A stretch of DNA of 64,000 nt, taken from contig CAMUHY010000011.1 of the NCBI GenBank assembly GCA_947088865.1, positions 1-64,000 of the forward strand, given 5' to 3'. Origin of the DNA: an uncultured Eubacterium sp. (GTDB lineage Bacteria > Bacillota > Clostridia > Lachnospirales > Lachnospiraceae). The translations under genes were made by a program, and so were the position numbers. Below are positions 42,413 to 53,718 of the stretch, piece by piece. The number at the start of each line of letters is the position of its first letter. Position 1 is the first letter of the stretch. Under the pieces are notes generated by a model. That model was not told where the DNA came from and searched no databases. It saw only the letters and a program-made list of their open reading frames with translations.

Positions 42413-43309
42413 ATGAAAGTTATAGTTGATGGTAAAGATATTATAATAAAGGAATTAAACGATTTTGATTTAGGACAAACATTAGAGTGTGGTCAATGTT
42501 TTCATTTTGCAAAGATAGGGCATAATGATTATGGGCTGGTGGCTTACGGCAAATTTTTACATGCCGTTCAACAAGAAAATGTATTGATATTAAAGGATAC
42601 TTCAGCTGATGATTATCAGTCTTTGTGGCGTTCTTATTTTGATTTGGATAGAGATTATAGTAAAATAAAACAATATTTATTAAAAAAAGATAAAAAATTA
42701 AAAGAAGCCATTGAAATGATGTGGGGCGTACATATTTTAAATCAGGAGTTTTTTGAAGTCTTAATTTCGTTTATTATATCACAAAATAAACAGATTCCCC
42801 ATATTAAACAGATTGTGGCTCAGATTTCAAAAAAGTATGGTAAATTTGTCGGTCAAATAAATGATATTGAATTTTATTCTTTTCCTGATGTTGATATGAT
42901 GTATCATTTGACAGAAGAGGAATTAAGGGCATGTAAGACAGGATTTCGTGCGCCTTATATATGTGATGCAGTAAGGTGTGTCAAAGAGGGCGTTATTTCA
43001 TATGAAAGCTTGTTCAATGCAAATATAAAAGAATGTATCAATGAATTAATACAGATAAAGGGCATAGGCAATAAGGTTGCAAATTGTGTCAGTCTGTTTG
43101 GGTTAGGGCGCAGAGAGGCGTTTCCGGTTGATGTATGGATAAAAAGAATTGTTGAGTATCTTTATTTTGATGGAAAGGAATGTTCAACACAAACCATTGA
43201 GCAATTTGGTCAGAAACGGTTTGGCGTTTATGGAGGATATGCACAGCAATATTTATTTTATTATGGAAAAACGGTAAAGATGGGGCTAAATAATAAAAAA
43301 TCACAGTGA
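42413..43309 (+). CDS. ogg: 8-oxoguanine DNA glycosylase/AP lyase (OGG1 family)
   Basis: 298 residues. N-terminal OGG domain with LGQTLECGQCFHF; HhH-GPD domain with the hairpin IKGIGNKVANCVSLFGLG carrying K221, and the general base D240 in FPVDVWIKR, spaced 19 residues apart as in human OGG1 (K249/D268). Removes oxidised guanine from DNA. Divergent from the cotJ operon. No ribosome-binding site is obvious before the ATG. Confidence 0.9.
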   Translation: MKVIVDGKDIIIKELNDFDLGQTLECGQCFHFAKIGHNDYGLVAYGKFLHAVQQENVLILKDTSADDYQSLWRSYFDLDRDYSKIKQYLLKKDKKLKEAIEMMWGVHILNQEFFEVLISFIISQNKQIPHIKQIVAQISKKYGKFVGQINDIEFYSFPDVDMMYHLTEEELRACKTGFRAPYICDAVRCVKEGVISYESLFNANIKECINELIQIKGIGNKVANCVSLFGLGRREAFPVDVWIKRIVEYLYFDGKECSTQTIEQFGQKRFGVYGGYAQQYLFYYGKTVKMGLNNKKSQ

Positions 43310-43410
43310 GCAATGAAAGGGACAAAGGATTCAAATGTATTGTCAATAGTGCATTCAATAAAATAATTATAAATATATTGTAAACTTTCTAAATATAATT
43401 AAATTAGCTG

Positions 43411-43439
43411 TTGACATTTATCTGTGACAGTGCTATTTT
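43411..43439 (+). promoter_or_regulatory. groESL promoter
   Basis: TTGACA, 17 bases, TATTTT. The transcription start would fall just before the CIRCE operator. Confidence 0.8.
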
Positions 43440-43452
43440 AATCATATCGGTG

Positions 43453-43479
43453 TTAGCACTCGAATTAAAAGAGTGCTAA
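43453..43479. promoter_or_regulatory. CIRCE operator (HrcA-binding site)
   Basis: A perfect 9-base inverted repeat TTAGCACTC and GAGTGCTAA separated by 9 bases, the consensus CIRCE element, between the promoter and groES. It predicts repression by HrcA and induction on heat or protein stress. Confidence 0.98.
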
Positions 43480-43532
43480 CAGATAGGAAAATGTGTTGTT
43501 TGATTGGGACAACAGAATGGAGGAATACATTT

Positions 43533-43817
43533 ATGAAATTAGTACCATTGGGAGACAGAGTTGTAATTAAGGCTTTGGTTGCTGAAGAGACAACCAAGTC
43601 TGGTATTGTATTGCCAGGACAGGCTAAGGAAAAACCACAACAGGCAGAAGTTGTTGCTGTTGGACCAGGTGGAGTGATTGATGGAAAAGAAGTTACTATG
43701 CAGGTAAAACCAGGAGATAAGATTATATATTCTAAATATTCTGGAACAGAGGTTGAACTTGAGGAAGAAAATTTGATTATTGTAAAACAATCTGATATTT
43801 TGGCAGTTATTGAGTAA
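43533..43817 (+). CDS. groES: Co-chaperonin GroES
   Basis: 94 residues: MKLVPLGDRVVIKALVAEE, the mobile loop region around KSGIVLPGQAKEKPQ, and the LIVKQSDILAVI end. Caps the GroEL ring. Start set by TGGAGGAATACATTT; first gene after CIRCE. Confidence 0.98.
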   Translation: MKLVPLGDRVVIKALVAEETTKSGIVLPGQAKEKPQQAEVVAVGPGGVIDGKEVTMQVKPGDKIIYSKYSGTEVELEEENLIIVKQSDILAVIE

Positions 43818-43847
43818 ATGTTTCATAATAGGAAATTGTAATTTTAG

Positions 43848-45488
<1,641 letters not shown>

Positions 45489-45528
45489 TGATGAGATATT
45501 GGACGCGATAAAAGATAAAGAAAACTAT

Positions 45529-45577
45529 AAGGATGCTGCAAGGTCATTTTTAAATGGTCTTGCAGCATCCTTGTTAT
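45529..45577 (+). terminator. groESL terminator
   Basis: AAGGATGCTGCAAG pairs perfectly with CTTGCAGCATCCTT around a 16-base loop; tail TGTTATTGT. Confidence 0.85.
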
Positions 45578-45648
45578 TGTAGTTGTAATATATATTTTTA
45601 AAGATAGTATAAAATTTGAAAAATATATAAATTAGATATGTACTTATT

Positions 45649-47349
45649 TTAAGCCGTTACATTAAATTTGGATACCAAATCAGCCATACAAGTTGCCTCT
45701 GCACTTAATTCTTGGCTTGTTGCAGAAGTTTCTTGTGCGGTGGCAGCATTGGATTGTACGATTTCAGAAATTCGATTGATACCTTCCGTAGCTTGATTCA
45801 TAGCAACAGATTGGTCAGCAGAAATATCACTTAAATCTTTAGAAGCTGAAGCAATATTTTCTACACCATCAACAACATTTTTTAATGATTCAGAAGTACG
45901 TTGCGTAACGATATTGCCATCGGTTACCTCATGGAGTACATCTTCAAGTAATGTCCTAGAATCGACAGCAGATTTTGCGCTCTGTTCTGCTAATGTACGA
46001 ATTTGGTCAGCTACAACAGCAAATCCTTTTCCAGCTTCACCAGCTCTTGCTGCTTCAATAGAAGCATTTAAGGAAAGTAGGTTGGTCTGGCTTGCAATAT
46101 CTTCAATATCAGAAATAATATTTCCAATTTGTTGTGTGGATGCACTGATGCGTGACATCGATTCCATTAAGGCAGTCATATCACCATTGCTTGCCTCTGC
46201 CAATTCTGAATATTTTTTTGCATTTAGATAAGCTTCTTTCAATTGTGAAGCAGTAGATTGAATGCCATCTGAAAGAGTAGTAATTGTTGCCTGCATTTCT
46301 TCAACAGAAGCCGCTTGGTCTGTTGCTCCCTCAGCCAATACCTGAGCTGCTTCAGATAAGTTATCAGAACCTATGGATACTTGGGCAGCCGCTTGATGAA
46401 TATTGGTAAGCGTATCTGTCATTTGTTTAATTAAGGTCTTAATAGAGGTAAGCATATGTTCAAATTTTCCTACATAGAGTTCTTCATGTTGAATTTGAAC
46501 AACAAAATTTCCTTGTGCCATTTCATCTAATACATTATTTGTATCACTGATAATGTTTTGTAAATGTTCTGCCATATTAAGAACTTCTGTTATCATATCA
46601 GCAATCTCATCTTTGCTTTCTACGGTAGGAAATGGTGAATCAAAGTCCCCTTGTGCAAATGTCTTAAACCGTTCTCCCAGTGATTTTAAAGGTTTTTCAA
46701 TACCTCTTGCAATTTTTTTGGCTATTCGTGTAGATATAAGAATAGCTGTGATAATAGCGATTATTATAAGAGCGATAAGGACCAATGCCAATATAGATAG
46801 CATATTGTTAGCAGAATCTCCTTTTTCTACATTAACATCCATTAAGCTAATCATTGCTTCATCTAATGCGTTATATAAAGGTTCTACTTCATTTATCATT
46901 TTTTGCTGTGCCTGAAGACTTGATGAGGAATTAGCGGTAGTTCCCATCTTTATTACAGTTGCATCAATTTCTTTATATGTTTTCCATGCAGCATCGATTT
47001 TGTCCATACAAGCATGTCCTTCCTCTGTTATCATGGTTGGACGAATTTTTTGCAGATAGTTTTCAAATTCATTGACTGAGCTATCATGTTTAACAAGAAC
47101 TTTATCAATCAATTCTTGACTGTCATATCCAATTATCGCACGTGTTGCACTCCGTATTTCTGCACTTGCATTCATCAATCGTCCGATATCTCCTTGTGGA
47201 AAGGCATAATTATCAAGCACTTTTTGATATTGATTTATCATAAAAAATAAAGCAATACCTACAATCGTGCAAACAGAACTAAAGATTACCACAATAATTG
47301 TAAAAGCAGTAACCAAGCGTTTTTTAATGCGCATTTCATTAAATTTCAT
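45649..47349 (-). CDS. Transmembrane methyl-accepting chemotaxis protein
   Basis: 566 residues. Transmembrane helix 1 at about 15-38, a four-helix-bundle external sensor (about 39-187), helix 2 (about 188-208), HAMP domain, a long coiled coil and the signalling tip [18 protein letters not shown] then [18 protein letters not shown] (about 420-450). A classic chemoreceptor; ligand unknown. It has a copy of the leader repeat (AAGCAGCGCAGAAATGAGGA) with the ribosome-binding site just before the ATG. Confidence 0.93.
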   Translation of the reverse strand: MKFNEMRIKKRLVTAFTIIVVIFSSVCTIVGIALFFMINQYQKVLDNYAFPQGDIGRLMNASAEIRSATRAIIGYDSQELIDKVLVKHDSSVNEFENYLQKIRPTMITEEGHACMDKIDAAWKTYKEIDATVIKMGTTANSSSSLQAQQKMINEVEPLYNALDEAMISLMDVNVEKGDSANNMLSILALVLIALIIIAIITAILISTRIAKKIARGIEKPLKSLGERFKTFAQGDFDSPFPTVESKDEIADMITEVLNMAEHLQNIISDTNNVLDEMAQGNFVVQIQHEELYVGKFEHMLTSIKTLIKQMTDTLTNIHQAAAQVSIGSDNLSEAAQVLAEGATDQAASVEEMQATITTLSDGIQSTASQLKEAYLNAKKYSELAEASNGDMTALMESMSRISASTQQIGNIISDIEDIASQTNLLSLNASIEAARAGEAGKGFAVVADQIRTLAEQSAKSAVDSRTLLEDVLHEVTDGNIVTQRTSESLKNVVDGVENIASASKDLSDISADQSVAMNQATEGINRISEIVQSNAATAQETSATSQELSAEATCMADLVSKFNVTA

Positions 47350-47351
47350 TT

Positions 47352-47431
47352 TATCCTCATTTCTGCGCTGCTTTTTGTGCTAAGAACAAATGTTCTTACG
47401 AATTTATGGCAAGCAGCGCGCAGACACAAAT
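47352..47431 (-). repeat. Leader repeat copy before the MCP gene
   Basis: On the minus strand: TTGTGTCTGCGCGCTGCTTG, then CGTAAGAACATTTGTTCTTA (a perfect small hairpin), then GCACAAAAAGCAGCGCAGAA ahead of ATGAGGA. GCGCTGCTT at the left is the exact complement of AAGCAGCGC at the right, so the whole leader can fold into one stem ending at the ribosome-binding site. Confidence 0.7.
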
Positions 47432-47495
47432 CTCGCTATTGAATTTATATACACTGGGTTCGTAATACTATTTTCATTGCTTATAAAAAACAAAA

Positions 47496-47581
47496 AAGTG
47501 CCATAAAATAAAAATATACAAGATATTGATATTACTAACTTACATCAACATCTTGTATAGAAATTTTATTTTATGACACTT
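47496..47581. repeat. Long inverted repeat in a 393-base gap
   Basis: AAGTGCCATAAAATAAAAA and TATACAAGAT at the left pair with ATCTTGTATA and TTTTATTTTATGACACTT at the right, about 33 paired bases per arm. It lies between the MCP gene and the convergent-side end of the DUF4349 gene and may terminate the latter. The rest of the gap (47582-47742) shows nothing recognisable. Confidence 0.6.
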
Positions 47582-47742
47582 GTGTTTATGATAGATGTTA
47601 AAAGTTATCCATAATTTATAAGCAATGTTTCAAGTATTAATTATATGATACTACGTTTTAAAAATCTTTCAACCTTTTATTTAAATATTACCTAAAAATT
47701 TTTAATTGTAAAAAGATATTACAGCATATTTTATAGACGATT

Positions 47743-48849
47743 TTAATTTGGTTGGTTGGTGTCTTGATTAGTCTGCTTTTGCTGATTGGAATTATCAGGC
47801 GCAGCAGGCGATGCATTATCAACAGGATGATGAATCGGGTGGTTCATTGTATTGTTTATATGTTTGTTCATATGATTGTTTATATTATTTCCCATATTAG
47901 GATTTGGAGGTCCTTGTGTTCTTTTCGTATAATTTTGTGGATTTTTCTTCTTTTTGTTTTTGGTTATTTTAAATATAACCAGTATAATAATAGCAATAAT
48001 TACAATATAAGGAAGGAAGAATATAAATATAAACAATATGGTCTGGCAGATATATAAGAAATATTCCCAGCTTCTCTTTACGGTTTCTTGTAATTTTTGC
48101 AGGAAAGTCTTTTCAGAATAAGGCGTAGTATATTCTGTAACTTCATTTAATTCAATATTGACATAAGAGTAAGCCACATCATTATTCATCTTATTCATAT
48201 TGGTTTTTAATTTTTTAATTTCGATTTCGATATTGGTTAATTCCTTTTCAATGCTAATAGCATGTTCATTGTCTGTTATTGTGCTAAGCATTTTTATATA
48301 GCGGTCGCGTTTGGCTTCATAAATTTCAAGAGTGGTTTTGGCATCGCTATATTCTTGGCTAATATTTTCAGCGTTTGCAGTCTTAAAACGAAGCGTGCCG
48401 ATGGAATCTAAGCCAGATACAAAGTTTTCATATTTACTGCTGGGAACTCTTACCGTTGCAGAATAGGTGTGCATCAGTGTTTTATCATTGTTTAGATAAT
48501 GGCTTCTTGAACCGTTATCGTTATAATTTTCAGATTCGACAAAACCATTATACTCTTTTAATGTGCTTTTAAAATCCGATACAGCTTTTTGAAAGTCCAT
48601 TACATCAATTTCCATATTGCAGGAATATACAAGCATTTCTTCGGATAATGTCGTATTTTCAGAATTATTATTAAAAGTATTTTTGTCGTTTTCTATTTCA
48701 GACTTTGATATACTATCTTTTGAGCCTGATGATTCACTAGAAGTACCAGAGCTGCCTATATTATTTTTACCGCCTGAAGAAGTACCTCCGCAAGATACAA
48801 GGCATAATAAAAATAGAATGGCAACACATGCAATTATTTTTCTTTTCAT
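47743..48849 (-). CDS. DUF4349 lipoprotein with Asn/Pro-rich cytoplasmic tail
   Basis: 368 residues. Lipobox LCLVSCGG (Cys about 20), a Ser/Gly/Asn-rich linker, the DUF4349 domain (about 75-255) with a central coiled coil (DAKTTLEIYEAKRDRYIK), a transmembrane helix (about 268-292) and a tail rich in Asn, Pro and His (MGNNINNHMNKHINNTMNHP). Lipid anchor plus helix implies both ends at the membrane. Function of the family is not known. The start is preceded by CGCTTCGGAATGGAGG. Confidence 0.85.
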   Translation of the reverse strand: MKRKIIACVAILFLLCLVSCGGTSSGGKNNIGSSGTSSESSGSKDSISKSEIENDKNTFNNNSENTTLSEEMLVYSCNMEIDVMDFQKAVSDFKSTLKEYNGFVESENYNDNGSRSHYLNNDKTLMHTYSATVRVPSSKYENFVSGLDSIGTLRFKTANAENISQEYSDAKTTLEIYEAKRDRYIKMLSTITDNEHAISIEKELTNIEIEIKKLKTNMNKMNNDVAYSYVNIELNEVTEYTTPYSEKTFLQKLQETVKRSWEYFLYICQTILFIFIFFLPYIVIIAIIILVIFKITKNKKKKNPQNYTKRTQGPPNPNMGNNINNHMNKHINNTMNHPIHHPVDNASPAAPDNSNQQKQTNQDTNQPN

Positions 48850-48884
48850 AATAAACCTCCATTCCGAAGCGTAGCGTAGGAATT

Positions 48885-48997
48885 GCGCAATAGAAATTCG
48901 CGGAGGCGATTTCTATTGTCGCATCAAGCCCTATTTGTGACGCTTCGGCACAAATAGGCGTGTGAAAAATAAGCGCATCAGCATTATTTTTCACACT
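48885..48997. repeat. Three consecutive perfect stem-loops upstream of the DUF4349 gene
   Basis: Stem 1 (48887-48922): GCAATAGAAAT with ATTTCTATTGTC. Stem 2 (48929-48959): GCCTATTTGTG-type arms CCTATTTGTG and CACAAATAGG. Stem 3 (48960-48997): GTGTGAAAAATAA with TTATTTTTCACAC. They follow one another with almost no gap and lie in the probable 5' leader of the minus-strand lipoprotein gene. Confidence 0.6.
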
Positions 48998-49051
48998 AAA
49001 CCTCCATTTCTGCATTGTTTTTTGTTAAATTTTTACCTAAATAGGTTTATG

Positions 49052-49085
49052 TCAAGCAGCGTAGCGGATTGCGAATATCCGCTTA
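49052..49085 (+). repeat. REP-like palindrome
   Basis: CAAGCAGCGTAGCGGATTGC then GAATATCCGCTTAA; AGCGGAT/ATCCGCT stem. It touches the 3' end of the minus-strand gene at 49083. Confidence 0.7.
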
Positions 49086-49430
49086 ATATTCACCATTATA
49101 TTCGTTATATTTATATACGGAGAAAAAATCAATGTGGTATGGCATATAGATATTTTTTAATTTAGGAAAATTATGTTCTAAAAATTGTATAATATCCTCT
49201 GTCATTTCTTCACAAAAATGGTTTTGATTTAAGCTGCCGCTTAAAACGGCATCATTGCCTATGTATTGAAGTAACAAGTATCCATATGAAGGTTCAACAA
49301 TCACTAAATCACTTAATAAATCCGAATGCAGTTCATTGCTGGCAGCATAAAAACGAATCATATCTGCATTGTCACTGTGGAAATATTCTACATTATAAGA
49401 ATAACCATGACTGTAAAACATTGGTTGCAT
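49083..49430 (-). CDS. Hypothetical protein
   Basis: About 115 residues, acidic, Tyr/Asn rich, no membrane segment (MQPMFYSHGYSYNVEYFHSD onward). The start is uncertain: ATG at 49430 with GAGAG 8 bases upstream is preferred to TTG/GTG further up. Codon usage and uninterrupted length support a real gene, but no family is recognised. It lies alone between the REP-like repeat and a divergent gene. Confidence 0.55.
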   Translation of the reverse strand: MQPMFYSHGYSYNVEYFHSDNADMIRFYAASNELHSDLLSDLVIVEPSYGYLLLQYIGNDAVLSGSLNQNHFCEEMTEDIIQFLEHNFPKLKNIYMPYHIDFFSVYKYNEYNGEY

Positions 49431-49637
49431 TTGTATCACTCTCAATTTTAATTTATATAATTATTATAGTATATAGACAATCTCGTTGCAATGTATAATT
49501 TATTTTCTTTAAATAAGTAAAAAATCTTGACGAAAATCACAATATGACAGATAATTACAATAAATGATTTGTGCCTGCATATAGAACAGCGAACGATTTA
49601 TTACATTTGCAGGTTATGGAAAGGTATGGTAATTTTT

Positions 49638-50156
49638 ATGGAAATATCCGATATTTCAGTGGAACAGATTATTAAACAAAAAGCGTCAAATAATTCTATT
49701 ATATTTAAAGTGGTAATGATAATTGCATGTATATTGGCGGCAACGACGATTCCATCAACACAATCCTTTGGATTTTTGGTTCTTTGTATGCTTATTGTAT
49801 TTACAGTGATGCTGTTTAGATATTATAAGATAGAAATTGAATATGCGATTGTTGACAATGAACTGATAATTGATAAGATAACAGCTAGAAATTCCAGAAG
49901 GCGATGCGGCAGATATAGTTTGGAAAAAGCGGAACTGGTTGCAAAAAAAAATTCACAGGCAGCCCTTAGAATGGCGCATAGAGATTTGAGAACATATGAT
50001 TATACATCACGTGAAAATGAAGAAAACAGCGTTGTTTTGTACACGTATAATGACAGCAATGAGATGGAACGGATACTGTTAGAACCCAATGAACGAATAA
50101 CAGAGCGCATAAAAGAAATTGTGTCAAAACAATGTTATAAACTTGATGAAAATTGA
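49638..50156 (+). CDS. Membrane protein with C-terminal PH-like domain (DUF6106-like)
   Basis: 172 residues: two adjacent transmembrane helices (about 23-42 and 46-62), then a soluble domain (about 68-170) with YYKIEIEYAIVDNELIIDKI and alternating strand pattern. It resembles small Lachnospiraceae membrane proteins annotated DUF6106; I hold that name loosely. AAAGGTATGG precedes the ATG, the same leader style as 27166. The last bases overlap the -35 box of guaB. Confidence 0.65.
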   Translation: MEISDISVEQIIKQKASNNSIIFKVVMIIACILAATTIPSTQSFGFLVLCMLIVFTVMLFRYYKIEIEYAIVDNELIIDKITARNSRRRCGRYSLEKAELVAKKNSQAALRMAHRDLRTYDYTSRENEENSVVLYTYNDSNEMERILLEPNERITERIKEIVSKQCYKLDEN

Positions 50157-51681
<1,525 letters not shown>

Positions 51682-51706
51682 TCATTATAGGAAATTAGTT
51701 CTATAC

Positions 51707-51735
51707 TTGCACAATGATTTAATATATTGTATACT
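51707..51735 (+). promoter_or_regulatory. Promoter of the CheX/CheY-like pair
   Basis: TTGCAC, 17 bases, TATACT, about 97 bases before the start of the CheX-like gene. Confidence 0.65.
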
Positions 51736-51832
51736 AAACTAAATGATTATCTAATCTCTATGTCATATTTATAGAGAGCAATTTAGAGAAAACTGTAACT
51801 GTGTTTAATATAGGCTGAGAGGAAGTTGACAT

Positions 51833-52420
51833 ATGAATAATGCAATGTTGGGTAGTTACATTGCCAAGAGTCATAATAATGGCAATTTTACAGATTATGA
51901 GTTAAAAGTGTTGAGAGAAAATAATCTGGATGATATGGTAGCTACATTTATTAAATTAAAAAATGATAGATATACAATTCAGTTTCAGTGTGTTTTTAAG
52001 ACTTTGGAGTATTTTGTTGGTGATGGTTTTATGCTGGAACAGATAAATACAGCGAATGAATATGGCGGACATTTTATAGGATGTCAGTTTATGGACGGAG
52101 ACGAAAATGTTTTTTTCGGTATCAGCGGTGATGATGATGCACTTTTAGAATTGGCATCTATTTTTGCAAAAGAAGACTTTAAAGATTTTGATGATAATGC
52201 GTATGATTCCGTTTGTGAACTTATTAATTGTATCAATGGTTTATTTGCAACAAAACTGAGTGATGAGAAAGTAGAAGTTGTATTAAGACCGCCTGTTTTT
52301 TATGGAGATGCACATATTGTCAGTGATAAGTCATTTTATATTGCTACTTTTTATGTAAAAGGCAAAAAAATAGATATGATTATGAGTGTTTCTAGTAAGA
52401 TTCATTTAGAGAGTAATTGA
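51833..52420 (+). CDS. CheX/CheC-like chemotaxis protein
   Basis: 195 residues. The C-terminal half carries a CheC/CheX-type pattern: ALLELASIFAKEDF, then a helix with DNAYDSVCELINCINGLFA (the E-x-x-N phosphatase-like motif), then paired strands. CheX proteins dephosphorylate CheY-P. It is followed 47 bases on by a CheY-like receiver protein, which would be its natural substrate or partner. Similarity is moderate, so adaptor rather than phosphatase remains possible. Confidence 0.7.
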   Translation: MNNAMLGSYIAKSHNNGNFTDYELKVLRENNLDDMVATFIKLKNDRYTIQFQCVFKTLEYFVGDGFMLEQINTANEYGGHFIGCQFMDGDENVFFGISGDDDALLELASIFAKEDFKDFDDNAYDSVCELINCINGLFATKLSDEKVEVVLRPPVFYGDAHIVSDKSFYIATFYVKGKKIDMIMSVSSKIHLESN

Positions 52421-52467
52421 TATTCCGTAGACAAAGTGTGCCATTTAGACAGATTGGAGGAATAGTT

Positions 52468-52830
52468 ATGGCAAAGATATTGATTGTAGATGATTCAATG
52501 ACTTCAAAGAAATTTTTAAGAACGATGCTTGAGAGAGCCGGATGTGAAATTATAGGAGAGGCTTCTGACGGCCAGGAAGGTATTGATAAATATAAAGAAC
52601 TTAAGCCAGACGTAGTTACTATGGATATTACTATGCCGATAAAAAATGGAATTGAAGCATTACAAGAAATTATGCAATATGATTCTAATGCAAAGGTTGT
52701 TATGGTGACAGCAGCAGGACAAAATACAAATATGGTGGAAGCTTTAAAGTTGGGCGCTGCTGATTTTATACAAAAGCCTTTTGAGATTGACCAGATTTCT
52801 GCTGTTATTAAAAAGGTATTAGACGAGTAA
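52468..52830 (+). CDS. CheY-like single-domain response regulator
   Basis: 120 residues, receiver only: VDDS at 7-10, phospho-acceptor D53 (VVTMDITMP), the TAAG switch region and lysine in IQKPFE. The ATG follows TGGAGG; the stop overlaps the next gene (TAATG). Pairs with the CheX-like gene upstream. Confidence 0.93.
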   Translation: MAKILIVDDSMTSKKFLRTMLERAGCEIIGEASDGQEGIDKYKELKPDVVTMDITMPIKNGIEALQEIMQYDSNAKVVMVTAAGQNTNMVEALKLGAADFIQKPFEIDQISAVIKKVLDE

Positions 52831-53567
52831 TGTATAATTATAAAATAAATATACAATATGATGGTGGAAGATACGAAGGATGGCAGCGAATTGGCAAGGA
52901 TTTTTCATCAAATACGGTTGAAAATAAAATTGTGACAGTCATAGAGAAGATGACTGGAGAACAGATAGAATTGCCATGTGGCTGCCGCACGGAAACAGGC
53001 GTTCATGCACTGGGTCAGGTTGCTAATTTTAAATTATCGCAAAAGAAAGAAAAAAATGATATTAAAAATTACTTAAACCGATATCTTCCTAGAGATATTG
53101 CAGTTCTTAGCGTAGAGCAGGTTGACGAGCGTTTTCATAGTCAGCTTAATGCAAAGAGTAAAACATATATGTATGTGTTGGATATGGGAAATGTTGCTAA
53201 TGTATTTAAACGCAAGTATTCGTACCATACATTTCATCGTTTAAATATTGAGGCAATGCAAAAAGCTAGTCATTTTTTTGTTGGGGAGCATGATTTTAAG
53301 GCATTTACCACAGCTAAAAAAAATAAATCTACAATAAGAAATGTAGAAGCTATTGGTATTGATGTTCAAGGCAGTGAAGCTGTTATTGAAATAACAGCAA
53401 ATGATTTTATGCACAATATGGCAAGGTATATGATAGGTATGCTGCTTGATATTGGCAACGAAATTAGAAAGCCAGAGATAATAAATGATGTATTTGAAAA
53501 CAAAGAAGTAACCATGTCATTTCCAGCAGAAAGTTATGGATTATTTTTAAAAAATATTATGTATTAA
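52830..53567 (+). CDS. TruA-family pseudouridine synthase-like protein with altered catalytic residue
   Basis: 245 residues with the TruA fold: NYKINIQYDGGRYEGWQR, GCRTETGVHALGQVANF, NRYLPRDIAVL, SKTYMYVLD, GEHDFKAFT and the C-terminal NDFMHNMARYMIG. In TruA the motif is R-T-D-x-G-V-H-A with an essential Asp; here the codon at 52992 is GAA, giving E55. The enzyme may be inactive, altered, or a paralogue with another role, while a canonical truA could lie elsewhere. Start overlaps the CheY-like stop. Confidence 0.85.
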   Translation: MYNYKINIQYDGGRYEGWQRIGKDFSSNTVENKIVTVIEKMTGEQIELPCGCRTETGVHALGQVANFKLSQKKEKNDIKNYLNRYLPRDIAVLSVEQVDERFHSQLNAKSKTYMYVLDMGNVANVFKRKYSYHTFHRLNIEAMQKASHFFVGEHDFKAFTTAKKNKSTIRNVEAIGIDVQGSEAVIEITANDFMHNMARYMIGMLLDIGNEIRKPEIINDVFENKEVTMSFPAESYGLFLKNIMY

Positions 53568-53587
53568 CATCAAAATCTTTGAATGAA

Positions 53588-53714
53588 TGGGCTATCGCAT
53601 TAAGCTTTAAGCTGCAAGATATGTATTCTTGTACCTTTTGTTTTGTGTGACAGCCTTGTTTTATATTATAAAAATATATATGTCTATGCGCAAAAAGCAG
53701 CGCAGAAAAGAGGG
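53588..53714. repeat. Degenerate hairpin-family copy plus partial leader repeat before argS
   Basis: GGGCTATCGCATTAAG at the left and TTTTGTGTGACAGCCTT at the right are weakened arms of the GGCTGTCGCAAAA family (53588-53656). They are followed by TGTCTATGCGC then AAAAAGCAGCGCAGAAAAG (53681-53714), a partial copy of the leader repeat that supplies the argS ribosome-binding region. Confidence 0.5.
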
Positions 53715-53718
53715 ATTT

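Noticed and set aside
48767-49015. 82-codon minus-strand frame upstream of the DUF4349 gene
   Set aside because: It runs through three perfect hairpins and overlaps the lipoprotein start; composition is that of repeats, not a protein.
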